This document shows, one piece after another, positions 33,210-44,575 of a DNA stretch of 64,000 nucleotides (position 1 is the stretch's first letter; each line of letters begins with the position of its first letter). The stretch is from assembly GCA_025765615.1 (NCBI GenBank), contig JAIVFJ010000075.1, positions 186,001 through 250,000 on the forward strand, read 5' to 3'. Source of the DNA: Zopfochytrium polystomum (lineage: Eukaryota > Chytridiomycota > Chytridiomycetes > Chytridiales > Chytridiaceae). The position numbers and the translations under genes are program-made. Under the pieces are notes generated by a model. That model saw only the letters and a list, made by a program, of their open reading frames with translations. It was not told the origin of the DNA and searched no databases.

Positions 33210-33879
33210 AGCATAATTCGCCCTTGGGGCCGACTAACCAGGATAGCAGCTTCGATCGCCGCGTTGTCACAGGTAAGGGTGGGGCTCATCGTTGCTGGGG
33301 AGTTGGAAAGGTGAGAATCAAATTTTCCTCTATGTGAGGAAAGAAGGACCTGTTTTGGTTTGGACCGGCAATGATGGCAGCAAGGGTCAGAAGTACAGTC
33401 GAGACGAAAATTTTGAGGTTTCACTTCTCGATGGATCTCGATGCCGATGTAACAAAAGGAAAGAAAAGGAAAGAGAGGTCGGCGAGGCTTGGTGTCAGCA
33501 AACGGACTGGTACGTTGGCGGACGGAGTCCAATTAGCTTTTGACGAAGACGATGGCGGTTGCAGTTGGCTGGATGGATGGAACTGGACTGTGTGCAGGTA
33601 GCAGCGGAACCGTGTGACGCGGTGTCAGAGAGGGACAGTGGGTTGGACTTTTTTCAGATCGTGAGGGAGAGATTTCATCGAGGGAAGCTGACGTGATGCA
33701 AACGCTTTTGTAAACAAAAGTAATCCATTGCTTTATTCGCAACGTCGGCCGCTCAGTGACCTCTTCGGGGAGGTCGGACCATTTTAAAAGTGTCGGCCAC
33801 AAAAGGATCTCTTCTTGGAGATCCGGACCTTAAAAAACATGAAATATTCCCACAGCTCCTGCTCCTCCCTTTCCTCCTT
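33210..33879. other. No clear gene
   Basis: Possible upstream exon of the membrane protein (about 33240-33291) and a G/A-rich stretch. Otherwise nothing recognised. Confidence 0.35.
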
Positions 33880-34526
33880 CACCTCTGCTGCCACGCCGCC
33901 GCCCCCCGCGCAACAACGGGGCTCCGTTTTACCCTCGGGTTACGCGGCGACGCCGCCATCTCCCACTCGCGCTGCGTGCCCGCAACTGTCGTCTCCAGCA
34001 CCTCCACGACGCTGAGGTCATACTCGGCCATGGATTTCGCCTTCTCTTCCTGCGCTTGCAGGGACGGCTTCGGAAGCGGCGCCGGTGTCGAGCAGCTTGT
34101 ACCCGGTCGCACGCGCATTCTGCGGATTCGTGATATGGCCGGCGACGTGGGCAGCTGGTAAGGCTGGTATCTGTCGGCATGTTGGTGCTGGTGGCGGTGG
34201 TGGTGGTTCGGCGACGCGGTGATGTCACGGAGGGCACGGTGTGAGGACGCAGGAGCTGGTGGGGCAGCTGAAGATGATAGCGGCGGCGGAGATGGTGGCT
34301 GCGTAGTTGCGGGTATGGAGTCAGTTCGCTTGCCGGCCGCCTCCACTTGGGGTTGCGTTTTGGCCCCCTTTATCGACGTGGCAGCTTTGTCCTTCGCGGC
34401 GCTGCCAGCTGCTTGATGCTTCTTGGATCGTCGCACGTGAGTTGGCCGGCTGCTCCTTTTTTGCCGATTGGCAAAGGGGTCTTGACCAAGAGCCGCAAAA
34501 AGGCAAGCGTCAGAAAAGGGGGGCAA
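33880..34526 (-). CDS. Candidate 3' exon of SAP-like gene copy 2
   Basis: An open frame whose start (FAALGQDPFANRQKRSSRPT) is shared with copy 1 at about 24590 and, more weakly, with 39050-39110. It is basic near its N-terminus, Ser/Pro/His-rich in the middle, and ends with EYDLSVVEVLETTVAGTQRE. It lies downstream of a pyrimidine tract (34540-34580 on this strand) that could serve as a splice acceptor. It is separated from the 210-residue model by a conserved segment (34640-34700, GMDNATV...). Whether it is spliced to that gene is unresolved. Confidence 0.35.
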
Positions 34527-34804
34527 TTTTAAATTGGATCGAGCAAAAAAAAAAAAAGAAGGGAAAAAAAAATGAGGATGGAAAAAGATCCGTAATTACC
34601 TCGTACCCTCCCTCGCACCCGCAGCGTTCCATGAGAAACATCTATCGCATACTGTCGCGTTATCCATCCCCGGAGGGAACGCGGTTGCGCGGCACTATCG
34701 GCGCCTGGAGCGGGAACAAACCCTCCTTGCTTCCCTGCCCGCCCGGCGCGCGAAGAAAAACCTCCAAACCGTCGTACGCGCCGACGCCGCCCGGTGCCGT
34801 CGCG

Positions 34805-35670
34805 TCAAATGTACCCCCTCCAATGCGGCAAAAGAATTTTTTTGCAGCCGAGGGTGGCGCCTCGATCTGTGGTTGTGGACCGGTGAGAGTCTGACTGCGG
34901 CTGCGTCTCGATAGTGGGCGGGGCCACATCGGCCTCCACCATAATTATATCTTCGCCACCATGGTTTACTGCCGAGGCTGTGGCCAGCGGAAGATTTTGC
35001 TGCTTGGAAAGGATCGTGCTTGTCGTGCTCCTCTTCAGCACTTCTTGTTTACGATGCGTCTGGGCGGCCAGGATGGCCTTGATGATATCTCTCGACTTGA
35101 AGTGTGATAATGCCGGTCGTCCAGTTGGAGGCGCGCAGTGAAAGAAATTCAAGAAAAAAGTATCAACAACGACAGAAACGGCGGATCTGCGACACCTTCC
35201 AACTCCCCCGCCCAACTCTCCCTGATCTTCTTCCCCTTACCGGCAAGTTTCCTTTGACGCCGTCGAATAGCTTCGCGACCTTTTGAAGGTCTTTCCGTGC
35301 CATCGCACCCAGCTCTGCCTCCTTATACACAGGCGTTTGATGGTTTCTGATGGCGCTAGTCAAAGCCGGAACCGAAGTAGCAAGAATTGCTCTGTGACGA
35401 GGAACCGGCCCTTGCGTCGGTGGGCGTGGCTTAGCGCCTGATGCTGCTGCTGTTGCGGTTACTGCCATGGTCTTGGCGCGAGAGCTGGGAATAGGGATGG
35501 CGGATCGATGGGAGGCCTGTTTGTGCGGGGTAGAAGAGCTCCGTCAGAAAGGCGAGGGGGTTGGGAGCTTTTGTACATCCACAGGCAGGGCCGGGTCTAC
35601 TCACCATATCGCGCTTATTGTCAGATGGTGCAGCACTTAGCTGCGGTCTTTTAGCGGCGACTGTGAGCAT
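34805..35670 (-). CDS. SAP-like motif protein, best copy of a local family
   Basis: Three exons (35605-35670, 35241-35516, 34805-35095) join in phase with introns of 88 and 145 nt (GTGAGT...CAG and GTAAGG...AAG), giving 210 residues. Across the second junction the sequence MARKDLQKVAKLFDGVKGN is continued by PSRDIIKAILAA. This is the helix-link-helix pattern L-Q-x-v-A-K-x-x-G-v-K-x-N-x-x...I-I-x-a-I-L of SAP-type DNA-binding motifs. The rest is Ala/Pro/Thr-rich, with a conserved DIIMVEADVAP block near residue 165. Copies at 24.3-25.5 (-), 37.7-38.1 (+) and 39.0-40.3 kb (-) share exon borders. A nuclear, DNA-binding role is inferred only from the motif. Further 3' exons may exist. Confidence 0.6.
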
Positions 35671-36395
35671 CTTGGTAGTTCCAGAGACGAGGGGGGACGA
35701 CGACCGAGCGGAGTGGGGTGAACGCGTCTCGCGGTTGCAATCGGAGTTTCAATTTTTTTCGACTCCTTTTTTTTTGATTTTGTGGTGGTCCTTCTTATCT
35801 GACGGAGCAAGGGTTCTATGTGCCATCACAACCAAAAAGACGCACTGAAAGGAAGTGGTAACAGCAACGGAATACCCAGAAGTCCACTGAGGCTCCGCGC
35901 TGGGTCGTTGGGCCAAGTAAGGGGATGAATGCGACCTCGAAGGAACGGTAAACTGCACGGCGACTTGATGGAAATGGGGAAACACTTGTAGGAGAGGAGC
36001 AGGTGAACGCTAAGGTCTGCTGGAAGACGTCGATGGCTCGGTGCTGACGGTGACTGCGATGAAGCCTGGACGGACGACCCGCCACAATTATTAGAAGAGA
36101 GAGCGTGGCGGGTCAGGGAGAAGTGGACTGTGCGGTGTCTGGGAGGGACGAAGAGTGGTCCAATTTTCAGATCCTGGCGGAGAGTTGTCGGGGGGTGGGT
36201 GGGAGGTGGGTGGGGTTAGGCGCGATGGGATCGCCGAGTCTGGCAATCGATGATTGGAGGAGAGCCCGAGTGGTCGGCAAAAGAACCTTTGGGCAGCGTT
36301 GTCGGAAAAAGAGGAAGATGAGGAGTGGAGAAAGAGGTCAAACTTCGTGCTCGTTGGGTGCCGCGGTCGTTCTGCAAACTGAACGATTCAAGAGA
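35671..36395. other. Intergenic, no recognised feature
   Basis: Region between the minus-strand SAP-like gene and a plus-strand exon. Short frames exist on both strands, none supported. Confidence 0.4.
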
Positions 36396-36503
36396 ATGTC
36401 GGCGGGTGGCAAGCGCGGCTCCGAGATCCCGGCTGTTCCGAGAACCACCACGGTCGCCGAGGTGACTGTGGCGAGCGATTCACAGCAGCTGAGGGTAGCG
36501 AGG
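36396..36503 (+). CDS. Candidate first exon, unknown gene
   Basis: ATG followed by 36 codons (MSAGGKRGSEIPAVPRTTTV...) ending exactly at a consensus donor AGG|GTGAGT. It could be the first exon of the gene that includes SAP-like copy 3. A second exon-like frame (about 37312-37399, ending at GTGATG) and a third (ending at GTGAGC near 37613) lie between, but phases were not all reconciled. Confidence 0.35.
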
Positions 36504-36671
36504 GTGAGTTTAGGCTGAGGGTGAGGGAAAGCCGGGGCCGAAGTTACGACACACGTGTCGCGAGGACGTGTTGCTCGGCTATCCCCATGGCGATGCAGCC
36601 ACCGCGTCCGGCGTCTATCGAGTTTCTGTCCTCACGCCGCCACCGCCGCCATCGTTGCGTGTGTTTGTGTG

Positions 36672-36722
36672 TTGTGTGTGTGTGTGTGTGTGTGTGTGGT
36701 GCGTGCGTGTACATGTGTGAGT

Positions 36723-36794
<72 letters not shown>
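36672..36794 (+). repeat. Compound TG/GA microsatellite
   Basis: A TG repeat (36672-36698) followed after about 25 bp by roughly 73 bp of nearly pure GA repeat (36722-36794). Confidence 0.9.
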
Positions 36795-36796
<2 letters not shown>

Positions 36797-37696
36797 GCGT
36801 GGTCCGTCAGCCCGCATTATGCTTTCTGCCGGCAAGCGGAGCATATGCTGACGCACATACTGTATGTGGCCAGAGTCAAAGTCTGTCTGTCTGTCGGTCT
36901 GTTGGTCTGGTCAACCCGATAGGCTTCTCAAGCAGCTGTGGGAGGCAAAAGCAAAATCGGAAGCCGCCCCCTTCCCGCATTCCTCACCCTCCCGCTTGTA
37001 GTCAACCGCCCAGACTTTAAAACGGCCGCTCGATGGGGCGGTCTGAAATTGTGGGCGACCAACGCGATCTAGGTTCGAACCAGCCCACCCATCTGGGGAT
37101 TCTATCCATCATCCTCACCCGCCTGCTGTAGGAGTACCGCGCGCGCTGCGACATCTTTTCAGAGCTTTTCGATCCCTAGTCGGAGGAGCATCTCGTAATC
37201 TGCGGGCACCCTGCGACCAAACAAATGTTTACGGTGTCGAGAACAAGATCAGTGATGCGACCTACCACCACTATCTCCTTAATATCTACCGCCGGTCCTG
37301 CAGTTCCCGCGAAGGGGCTAACGAGGCTCTTTCATACTTTTTGTCGCCAATCTTGTGCACAAGTACCGGAGAAAATCTCGTGGGGCCTTCTCGACTGAGG
37401 GTGATGTAAGTCGATGCTGTTGAACCGACGACAAAATCTGAAGGATTCTTCTTGCTCCCAGCGTCGGTGCTTTGGCTTTGCGGACTTAAGCCACGCGGGT
37501 GCTTACGATGTCGAATCGCGTCAACCCACCCTCTCAGTGCTCACTCCTTGCACTTTCGAAGATACACTCGCAAATCAAAAGCAACAGCTAATCGATACAC
37601 TAGCCAGGCGGTGAGCAGCCCCTCACTAACTGTGGATGTACCGTCCCCACCCCTTCCTAAACGAGCCTTTCCTCCCCTCCCCCCTCCCACAAAAAG

Positions 37697-38122
37697 GTAG
37701 TACATCACATAGCGATACCGGCTCTCACCGCCCGCGCCAAATTCGCTGCAGAACCTGCAGTATTGGCCACCGACCCAAGCCTTCTTCTGTTCCGACTGCC
37801 ATGCGACCTGACCAGCAGCGAAAGGGGACTACAACGCGAAGCGTCCATCAGACCTGACCAGCTGCCAAAGCGCGAACTCAGCGAGGACGACCTGGAGACC
37901 ATGGCGAGAAAGGACCTGCAGCAGGTCGCGAAGCGGTTTGAAGGTGTCAAAGGCAACTGGCAAGTAAAGGGCGGGGGGGAGTTGGGGTGGTGGTGGAGGA
38001 GGTGTAACGTGGCGGAAACCCGAAGTTTCTGATTGTCTCTCTCTATTCGCCCCAACCCGCAAACCATTTCTTCTCTTTCAAACCTCAAGTCGCGAGGACT
38101 TTTCAGGCACCTGGCCTTGTGA
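37697..38122 (+). pseudogene. SAP-like gene family, copy 3
   Basis: Plus-strand copy. The exon 37697-37963 is open through 89 codons, starts after a pyrimidine-rich acceptor aligned with that of copy 2, and ends DLQQVAKRFEGVKGNWQ at GTAAAG. The following exon begins at 38090 with SRGLF, aligned to SRDII of copy 2, but reaches a stop after eleven codons. The C-terminal block of the family is lost, so it is either a shortened protein or a pseudogene. Confidence 0.5.
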
Positions 38123-39044
38123 CTGACTCCAAAGGGACTCAACGCAAAGAGCATCCGTCGAAAACACACGCAACAGACGGAACAAAATCCTTCCGCAGTC
38201 CGCAGCTTCGGACGGGCTATTGCAGGGGTGAAGTCATCGTTATGGTGAGGCGCAAGAGGTGGCCTCGCCGTCGCCACCCGCGATCGCGACCGGCGACGCA
38301 GTCAGAGACGCTCCTTCCACAGCAACCGATCGTAGCGCGGCCGAAGAAACCTTCCTCTGCTCTTCGTCTTCCACCTGAGTGGGAAATCGCCGCAGCAGCC
38401 GGACCGATAATAAACCGGAAGCAAGAGGAGGTCGCTGTAAGTGGCGGCGGAATCCCTGTTGCTAGGCCGCTGTATTTGGAGGAGACGGAGGGAATGCATT
38501 GTGGCCAGCAGCGGCTTGGGTTTCAGTTCGGGGATGGGGGAGGGGGGCCACGGGGCAAGAGTGGCAGCTACACTATATTGATTGTGCCATTCGCATTTTC
38601 TGTACCACTCGTGGGTTTGTTTGTTTATCTTCTGGTTTGCAAAAAAAAAAAAAAACAAAAAAAAAGGAACTGGAAGACACACCAGATTTGGCAATCATTA
38701 GGAAGCGAAGACACACCCGTTTTGGAAACCAAGTTTCAACACTGCCAGACGAAAACTGCATTTGGCGTCTGCGCCAGGCGACAATGGACTCCGAAAAAAA
38801 ATGCTTGATTCGCACACAATGGCGTGAACTGCGAACGTTTTCAATTTTGAAAGAGGAAAGTAGCGGCCCTCAGATCTGCCTTTCGCGGTGCATCGAAAGA
38901 AGAAGCATAGATAATGATCGATTGGTCCGACTGAACCCACAACCCATTGAAAAAAAACGAAGCTTAAACAAAAGTTAATTAACGTGGCATTACTGTGTTC
39001 TCCGGACGAGAAACCTTTTGCTGCAGTTACAGTATCTACTATTA
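38123..39044. other. No supported gene
   Basis: Arg-rich frames at 38230-38560 and an A-rich run at 38641-38667. Nothing recognised. Confidence 0.35.
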
Positions 39045-40324
39045 TTGCGGACCGGCAACGGGGTCTTGACCGTCAAAAGCAAAAAGCAAGCGACAGACAG
39101 GCGGGATAATTCATGATGACACTACACGCTTCAAACGTTCCCCCGCCTATCCGGCAGAAGAAGCTGTGTTGTTCCGGGTCGGTTCTTGCAAGTAGTCGGA
39201 CGGCGACACCTTCGTGATTGTGGGCTGCAACGGCGCGCCCTCGACCTCCACCATAACAATGTCGTCGCCGCAGCTGTTGCTGTCTAAGGTTGTGGCGAGC
39301 GGGGGCATTTGAGGGATACCACTTGTTGCGCTTGATTTCAGCAGAAGCCGTTCGCGCAGGGTTCTTTGGGCTCCTTGAGGGGCCAGGATGGCCTTATAAT
39401 ATCAGGCGTCCTGAAGTGTGAAGTGGTATGGAAAGGCAGACCGGTTTTTCAGCTTTGGGCGGGGAGAGGAAAAAGTACATGTAGGAGAAAAAGAAAAAAC
39501 ATAAACGAAACGGGTTAAGAAATTGATCGGAACAGTGGATCCCCCGGTCCCGCTCCCCTGATGTTCTTCCCCTTACCGGCCAGTTGCCTTTCACGCCTTC
39601 AAAGCGTTTCGCGACTTGCTGTAAGTCCTTTCTTGGCATCCCTGCCAGCTCTGCTTCGCGAAATTCGCGCTTTGGCGGCTGGTCCGGTGTTGTGGCCTTT
39701 CGTCCTGCCGGGACAGACGACGTGAGCCACGATCTTTGTGGTGCCGTCACTTTGGTCTGTGCAAGTAGCTTTGAAGTTGTTGATGCTGCGGATGATGGTG
39801 CGGCCGTGGGCTTTCCACGGATGGCGGGAACTGGCATTGCAGATCGATGTGCTAGCTGTTTGTGGAAGGGGCGAAGGGAGAAGGGGATTGGGGGGGGGGG
39901 GGGTAATGGGGAATCGCGGAGGGACCGTCCCTGCGGGGGGGTGGGCTGTACATCCGCAGGCAGAGCGGGGCTGCGCTCACCAACCATATCGCGCTTGCTG
40001 CTGTGCGATGGAGCGCTCAGCTGTGGCCTTCGATGGGCGGTCAGCATCTTTCAAACTGCAAAGGGTGCGGAGGGTGAGTTGAGGGCGTTTTCGTCTTCCC
40101 GCCCTCCACTGCTGGACTGGTTGGGCTTCGGCAGTTGGTCCGCCAGTGCTACCACCTTCGACCCCTTCCCTCGACTCTTTGTCGTTGGCGCCTGTCACAA
40201 ATGATCGTAGCTGCACGACTAACTTCGGCGCATATTGACTCACAACCTTTTGTACCTTCCCGGTCGTGACGACCTCCTCTGTGAGCCTGCGGAAAAGCGC
40301 CGCCGGGTTGACAGATAGAGACAT
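39045..40324 (-). pseudogene. SAP-like gene family, copy 4
   Basis: From the right: an ATG-led segment (from 40324) reading NPAALFRRLTEEVVTTGKVQ, then the MLTAHRRPQLSAPSHSSKRDM exon (ending 39985), then the SAP exon (39577-39855, 93 codons, ending FEGVKGNWP at GTAAGG). The next exon (about 39410-39170) aligns with copy 2 (DIVMVEVEGAP) but carries a 1-bp deletion and a stop right after the splice site, which breaks the SAP motif. The donor after KRDM is GTTGGT rather than GTGAGT. A TATA-like TTTAAATA lies at 40463-40470 and a 20-bp palindrome at 40395-40414. Probably a recent pseudogene. Confidence 0.55.
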
Positions 40325-40474
40325 TAGGATGGGTGGCAGGCGATGGGGGGACACGGTGAAGCATGACCGTGGGAACCGCAGCCGCGGGGTGCAACGATCG
40401 ACCTGAGTCGATCGGATTGTCCGAGTGATTTACTTTGCGGGAATGGCGATGAGTCCCGGCAGTATTTAAAGGAG

Positions 40475-42794
40475 TTTGAGATAATTAGTCCGTTTTTTTT
40501 GGGGGGGAACGAGGGACAGTGAGTTTTCATGTGCGCGATGTGCTCATTTTACTAAAGAAATATTTCCTTACTTCAATTTCGTCCTGCAGCGCCCGCACCC
40601 ATCGTATGAGCGGGTCGACAATATCTTTGGTTTCCTCCTCCAAATGCAGGGCGATGCTCTATCTGCTCGTTAAAGGAGATTTCACCCACTCTTTCGTGTG
40701 TGTCTTGAGTGATGACGCGGCGGCGTCTAAGCACGAGTCAAACTCGCGGCGGAGATCGCCACGGCTGTTGCGGGGAGCGATGAGTATTTGATGGAGTGAG
40801 AAAAGTGGGTTGGCATGTGGAGGGAAGTGCGGTCGGGTTGTTGTGCTTGACAGTCGAGAAGAGCATCATCCTGATGTGAAGGACACGGGGCCAAAGCCCA
40901 GCGGACCGGATCTTAAGAATTGCACAACGAAACTCACCGATCTTTTTGCGACTATCTTCAGCGATGGTTGCATTAGATCCGAAGCCAGCGGCGAATATGG
41001 GGTCGGCTAGAGCGGCCGAGGGACAACCGGCGGTAACAGGGGGGAGCAGGGGTAACCCTGCGTTCTCCGCGTCGCGGGGTTTGCGCTGGGCGTCGGATGC
41101 CTTGAGGATCTTGTGTGACGACGCGTGGCGTGGCGTGGCGTGGCGTGGCGGTTTTGCAACTGGAGAAATCTCCGCCCTTGTTTATTTCACACTCAGCACG
41201 AGAAACCTCGCCAAGGTTACGATTAAGGCGTATGAGAGTCTGCTATTGCCCCAGCCGCAAGGAGCTGCACTCGATTATTTCTTCTGTAGCCTGCGATGCC
41301 GCTCTCCAGTGGCCAACTGCTGCTATTTCTCCTGATGACCAACCTTTAGACGTCGAACACTTTGTTCCAAAAAAGGGGATGGCTGTGAAGGTCAGATCAG
41401 CTCGCTTGAGGCAACGTGTGGAATCACGAGAGAGTTCAAGTATCGTACAGTTTGTCCAGCCTCACGACCCCTTCCCAGCCGCTGTCCTCTGGTCACACCG
41501 CCAGCGTTCAACGCCCTTGCAGACTTCTTGGACACCGCCGACTTCGTCCGACCGCAAGATCTTCCCAACTCCCAATCCATAGGAGAATCGAGTTTTCTTC
41601 GATCGATGCGCATTCCTTCGATCGATGCGCATTCCTCTCTTGCGCAGCTCTCTGGCCCTACTTCAATCATTAGACTATACTTCCATCAAAGCCGGACAAT
41701 CATCAGCAAACGAGCTCCCGGGAATGAGAAGTCGAAGCTGCCCGCGGATCGACGAAGGACAGTTTAGTTGGTTGGGCACCTTCACGTTGATCAGGGTTAC
41801 CCTTGAAGGGATGCCACCAATGGAGCTGCCTAGTCAAATCATTTCTCGACAGCTGGATTGGTATTCCCTTTCATGGAACAGTGAGACTGGTGTGGATTGG
41901 CGACAGGTTGCAGAAATAGGACAGGGACGAACTCTGGACAACTTCAAGATGCTGAGCACAACAATTCACCTTGTGATTCAAGGCTCGGGTACCCCTGCAC
42001 CGCGAGCTGGATATTCGACTGGCAGGCGAACTAATCTCAGGTGGTGCGTGAGGAAGATCGACGTTTTGGTTCGGAGTGCTCTCGCGCCGTCTGACAATAA
42101 CACTTCCACTGTCTGCCCACCACAAAACAAATCGCCCCCATCGTCCCTCCCGCCACACTCGATCCTCACCTATTCCGCCACTATCTCCAAAAACTTCAGC
42201 ACCACACCTTAAGCGGCCACCACCAGTCGTGCCGCTCCTCTTCCCGTGACAACCGCCATGCAGAACGCAGACGCGGAACATTGAAGCTTGTCGCGCTTTA
42301 CGCTGTCGCTGCTGCGGTGCAAGTTGGAGAAATGGGGCGACGTTTGCGGAGGACCGCTCGCCGATCACGCGCTGGGAGAACCAGTGGTTTGCGGTAGAGA
42401 GGTCTCCGGGAGTTTCGCCATCTCCACAGTGCCAGACGGACGGTCCCCTCGCTCTTTTCAACACCATGTTTCCCCCACTCCCCACCAAGAACCCCATCAG
42501 CTCGCCTATTTGGTGGAGAAGACGGCGAATGCGTGGGTTCGTGGCGTTCGTTGGATACAAACCAATGGCGAACAGCAGTCGTCGCTCGACGCTCTTTCAA
42601 TATCGATCTATTCACGCCTCGCAGTCAACAACCCACCTCGCCGGCGCCTCCCAGCCCGGACCGGCACCTCCTCTTCATCCACAAATCCAAATTCAATGAC
42701 CCCCACCAACGCCGCAGACGCCACATCGGCCGCTTCCGCTGCCTTCGCCGCCTCCTCCACAACGGCAGCAGCCGCAGTGGCAGCAGCAGCCTCT
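40475..42794. other. Probably genic but unresolved; two short tandem repeats
   Basis: Long frames on both strands (for example plus 40946-41335 and minus 41871-42560) could not be reconciled into a spliced gene. A five-unit GTGGC repeat (41125-41149) and a perfect two-unit 19-bp repeat (41597-41634) are present. Confidence 0.35.
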
Positions 42795-43544
42795 TCAAAT
42801 TCCATCCTGGCTCTCCCGCCCGTCCGACCTCCTAAACCGCGCCTCGTCCTTGCGCACTTCCTCCGCCAGCATCGCGTCCAAATTCATGCCGTTGCGGTGC
42901 GAGTATCCGGCGGCACCCGCGACGGCGGCGAGAACGCGGCGACGGAGATCGTCGGCGGGAATTGGCGGAATGCGGCGGCCCAAGGGGAAAAGGTCCTCGA
43001 TGGCTTCGGTGGCGGCGTCTTGAAGGAGGTGGACTCGCTCGCGGACCCACGGAATGTCGGGGAGGCTGGCGGCGACTTCTGTGAATGCGGCCGCGGGCAG
43101 CGCAGGCATGTTGATGTACGCCGAGCCTTGATAGTCTGGCTCCGGAAGATGGCCGAGGAGGGACAGGATCAACCGTTCGGTGAACTGTGGTGTTCGTATG
43201 AGGCTGCCTAATTTTTCGTCTTCGCGTTTCTCCTCTTTTTCCGCTTCCCTGCTCGAACCAATCTGTTGTGAACGCGGAAAAAATATAAAAAAGGGAGTGT
43301 TTTTAATTGCGGAGAACTTGACCCAAACTTTCCTCATCCAGCTGCGGGGTGGTTTGGCTGGTAAAGACGTCATCTTGCTCTTCGTTTTTGATTTTTTGCC
43401 TCTTTCGTGGCATCTGAGTGCTCATCGCGACGGTTAGAACCATATTTATATCATTGTCGTAAATTAAGGTTCGTTTTGCGTACCATTTTCATCGGGCGTC
43501 TCTCTCCAAATTTCGCTTGGAACTTTCGACAGAGCCTGGGCCAT
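42795..43544 (-). CDS. Orphan three-exon protein, 206 aa
   Basis: Exons 43484-43544, 43329-43420 and 42795-43262 join with phases 1 and 0. The introns are 63 and 66 nt with GT-AG ends; the first has CTAAC shortly before its acceptor. The start MAQALSKVPSEIWRETPDEN opens a protein with a Lys/Arg-rich segment (HERGKKSKTKSK, about residues 25-36) that could be a nuclear signal. A Glu/Lys stretch and a mostly helical domain (about 70-190) with LILSLLGHLPEPDYQGSAYI and DIPWVRERVHLLQDAATEAI follow. The C-terminus is charged. No family was recognised. All other strand/frame choices give stops. The model is internally consistent but untested. Confidence 0.6.
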
Positions 43545-44269
43545 CTTCAAAAAAATTGTGGGCTCTACTTGCAGAGATAAGAAGAGGTCATAATGTAATT
43601 GGGGGTGCTTTCTTACCACGACTGGAAGTGGCCTTCAGCCTTGCATACCAGGAATATTTCTCCAATAAATAGAAATCGCTCCAAGAGCTGATCTCACACT
43701 GATAGACTCGATCAACGAAAGTGCTCCAGAGGCGGCAAACCCGAAAATAAGAAGATCTTACGGAGCGAACGGTCTGCATCGTGATAGCAGCCGTCTGAGC
43801 TGAAGTGGTTTTGGGAAGGTATCCGTGCGTCGTCCAGCTGGCTTGGTGTGAGTGCGTCGGCGGCCGCTGGAAGCTGGCTTCCCCAATGAAAAACACTGGG
43901 GCAAGGCTCGGAAACGGAAGAGGGGATCGAAAGAACATCGGGCACCGACCACGTGTGGGGGGAAAGGATGCAAAAGTCCGAGTTTCCGGAAAGAAGCAGC
44001 TCTGCCTGGCTCTAACCAACGGCGAAAGTCTTGGGTGCGAGCGGATGGCGCACTGGTCGAGGGGTAGCCGAGGGTCGGGGGATGTGTGCAAATTGTCCAC
44101 TTTTGCAAGAACTATCAATAATTTTGCAAGGCCGTAAATATTAGGAGGGAACCTCAAAGAGGGAAACACACAATTATACATAGCTCTTTGCAATGACCCC
44201 CCACCACATCTCCCATCAACATCAATAATCGTCTGGATAAGTCGCCGGGACCGGCTGGAAGGGCGCGCT
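43545..44269. other. Upstream region, no clear gene
   Basis: Presumed 5' flank of the 206-aa gene. A 200-codon minus frame spans it but lacks recognisable domains. Confidence 0.35.
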
Positions 44270-44270
44270 T

Positions 44271-44277
44271 TATAAAA
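44271..44277 (+). promoter_or_regulatory. TATA box
   Basis: TATAAAA in a GC-rich context, 44 bp upstream of an ATG that opens an 84-codon frame. This is typical core-promoter spacing. Confidence 0.5.
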
Positions 44278-44320
44278 TACCGACCAGACGGGCGCAGGGT
44301 CTGCGTCGTCGTGCGTACTG

Positions 44321-44575
44321 ATGCGAAAATATAGCAGGGATCAACGGCGGCTCATCCCGAACACGAAGTTGTCGCCGTGGTCGACCGCGCTTCATGTGAA
44401 AGGGGAAACAAGGCCGCTTTGGTGCGTGCGAGAGAGGTGGACGTGCAATGTGGAGACCGTGTTTGCGAATCCGCTGATGGCCTCCAAGTGTGTGACAATG
44501 GTGTCGAAAGAGGTTGCTGCATTGGTGCTCATGGCGTTAAAGGCGGATATAGGCGAACCTTGTCGGAGGAAATAA
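44321..44575 (+). CDS. Small hypothetical protein, 84 aa
   Basis: ATG at 44321, just downstream of a good TATA box, opens an 84-residue frame rich in basic residues (MRKYSRDQRRLIPNTKLSPW) with a helical C-terminal half (VTMVSKEVAALVLMALKADI). It may be a complete small gene or the first part of a spliced one. A longer plus-strand frame overlaps at 44377-44712 and a minus frame at 44392-44721, so the frame choice relies mainly on the TATA spacing. Confidence 0.35.
   Translation: MRKYSRDQRRLIPNTKLSPWSTALHVKGETRPLWCVRERWTCNVETVFANPLMASKCVTMVSKEVAALVLMALKADIGEPCRRK

Noticed and set aside
37041..37085. Possible tRNA around a perfect GGTTCGAACC
   Set aside because: The B-box word is palindromic and no acceptor, D or anticodon stem forms on either strand.
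44038..44085. tRNA-like TGGTCGAGGGGTAGCC
   Set aside because: Resembles a D arm, but there is no T arm or acceptor pairing downstream.
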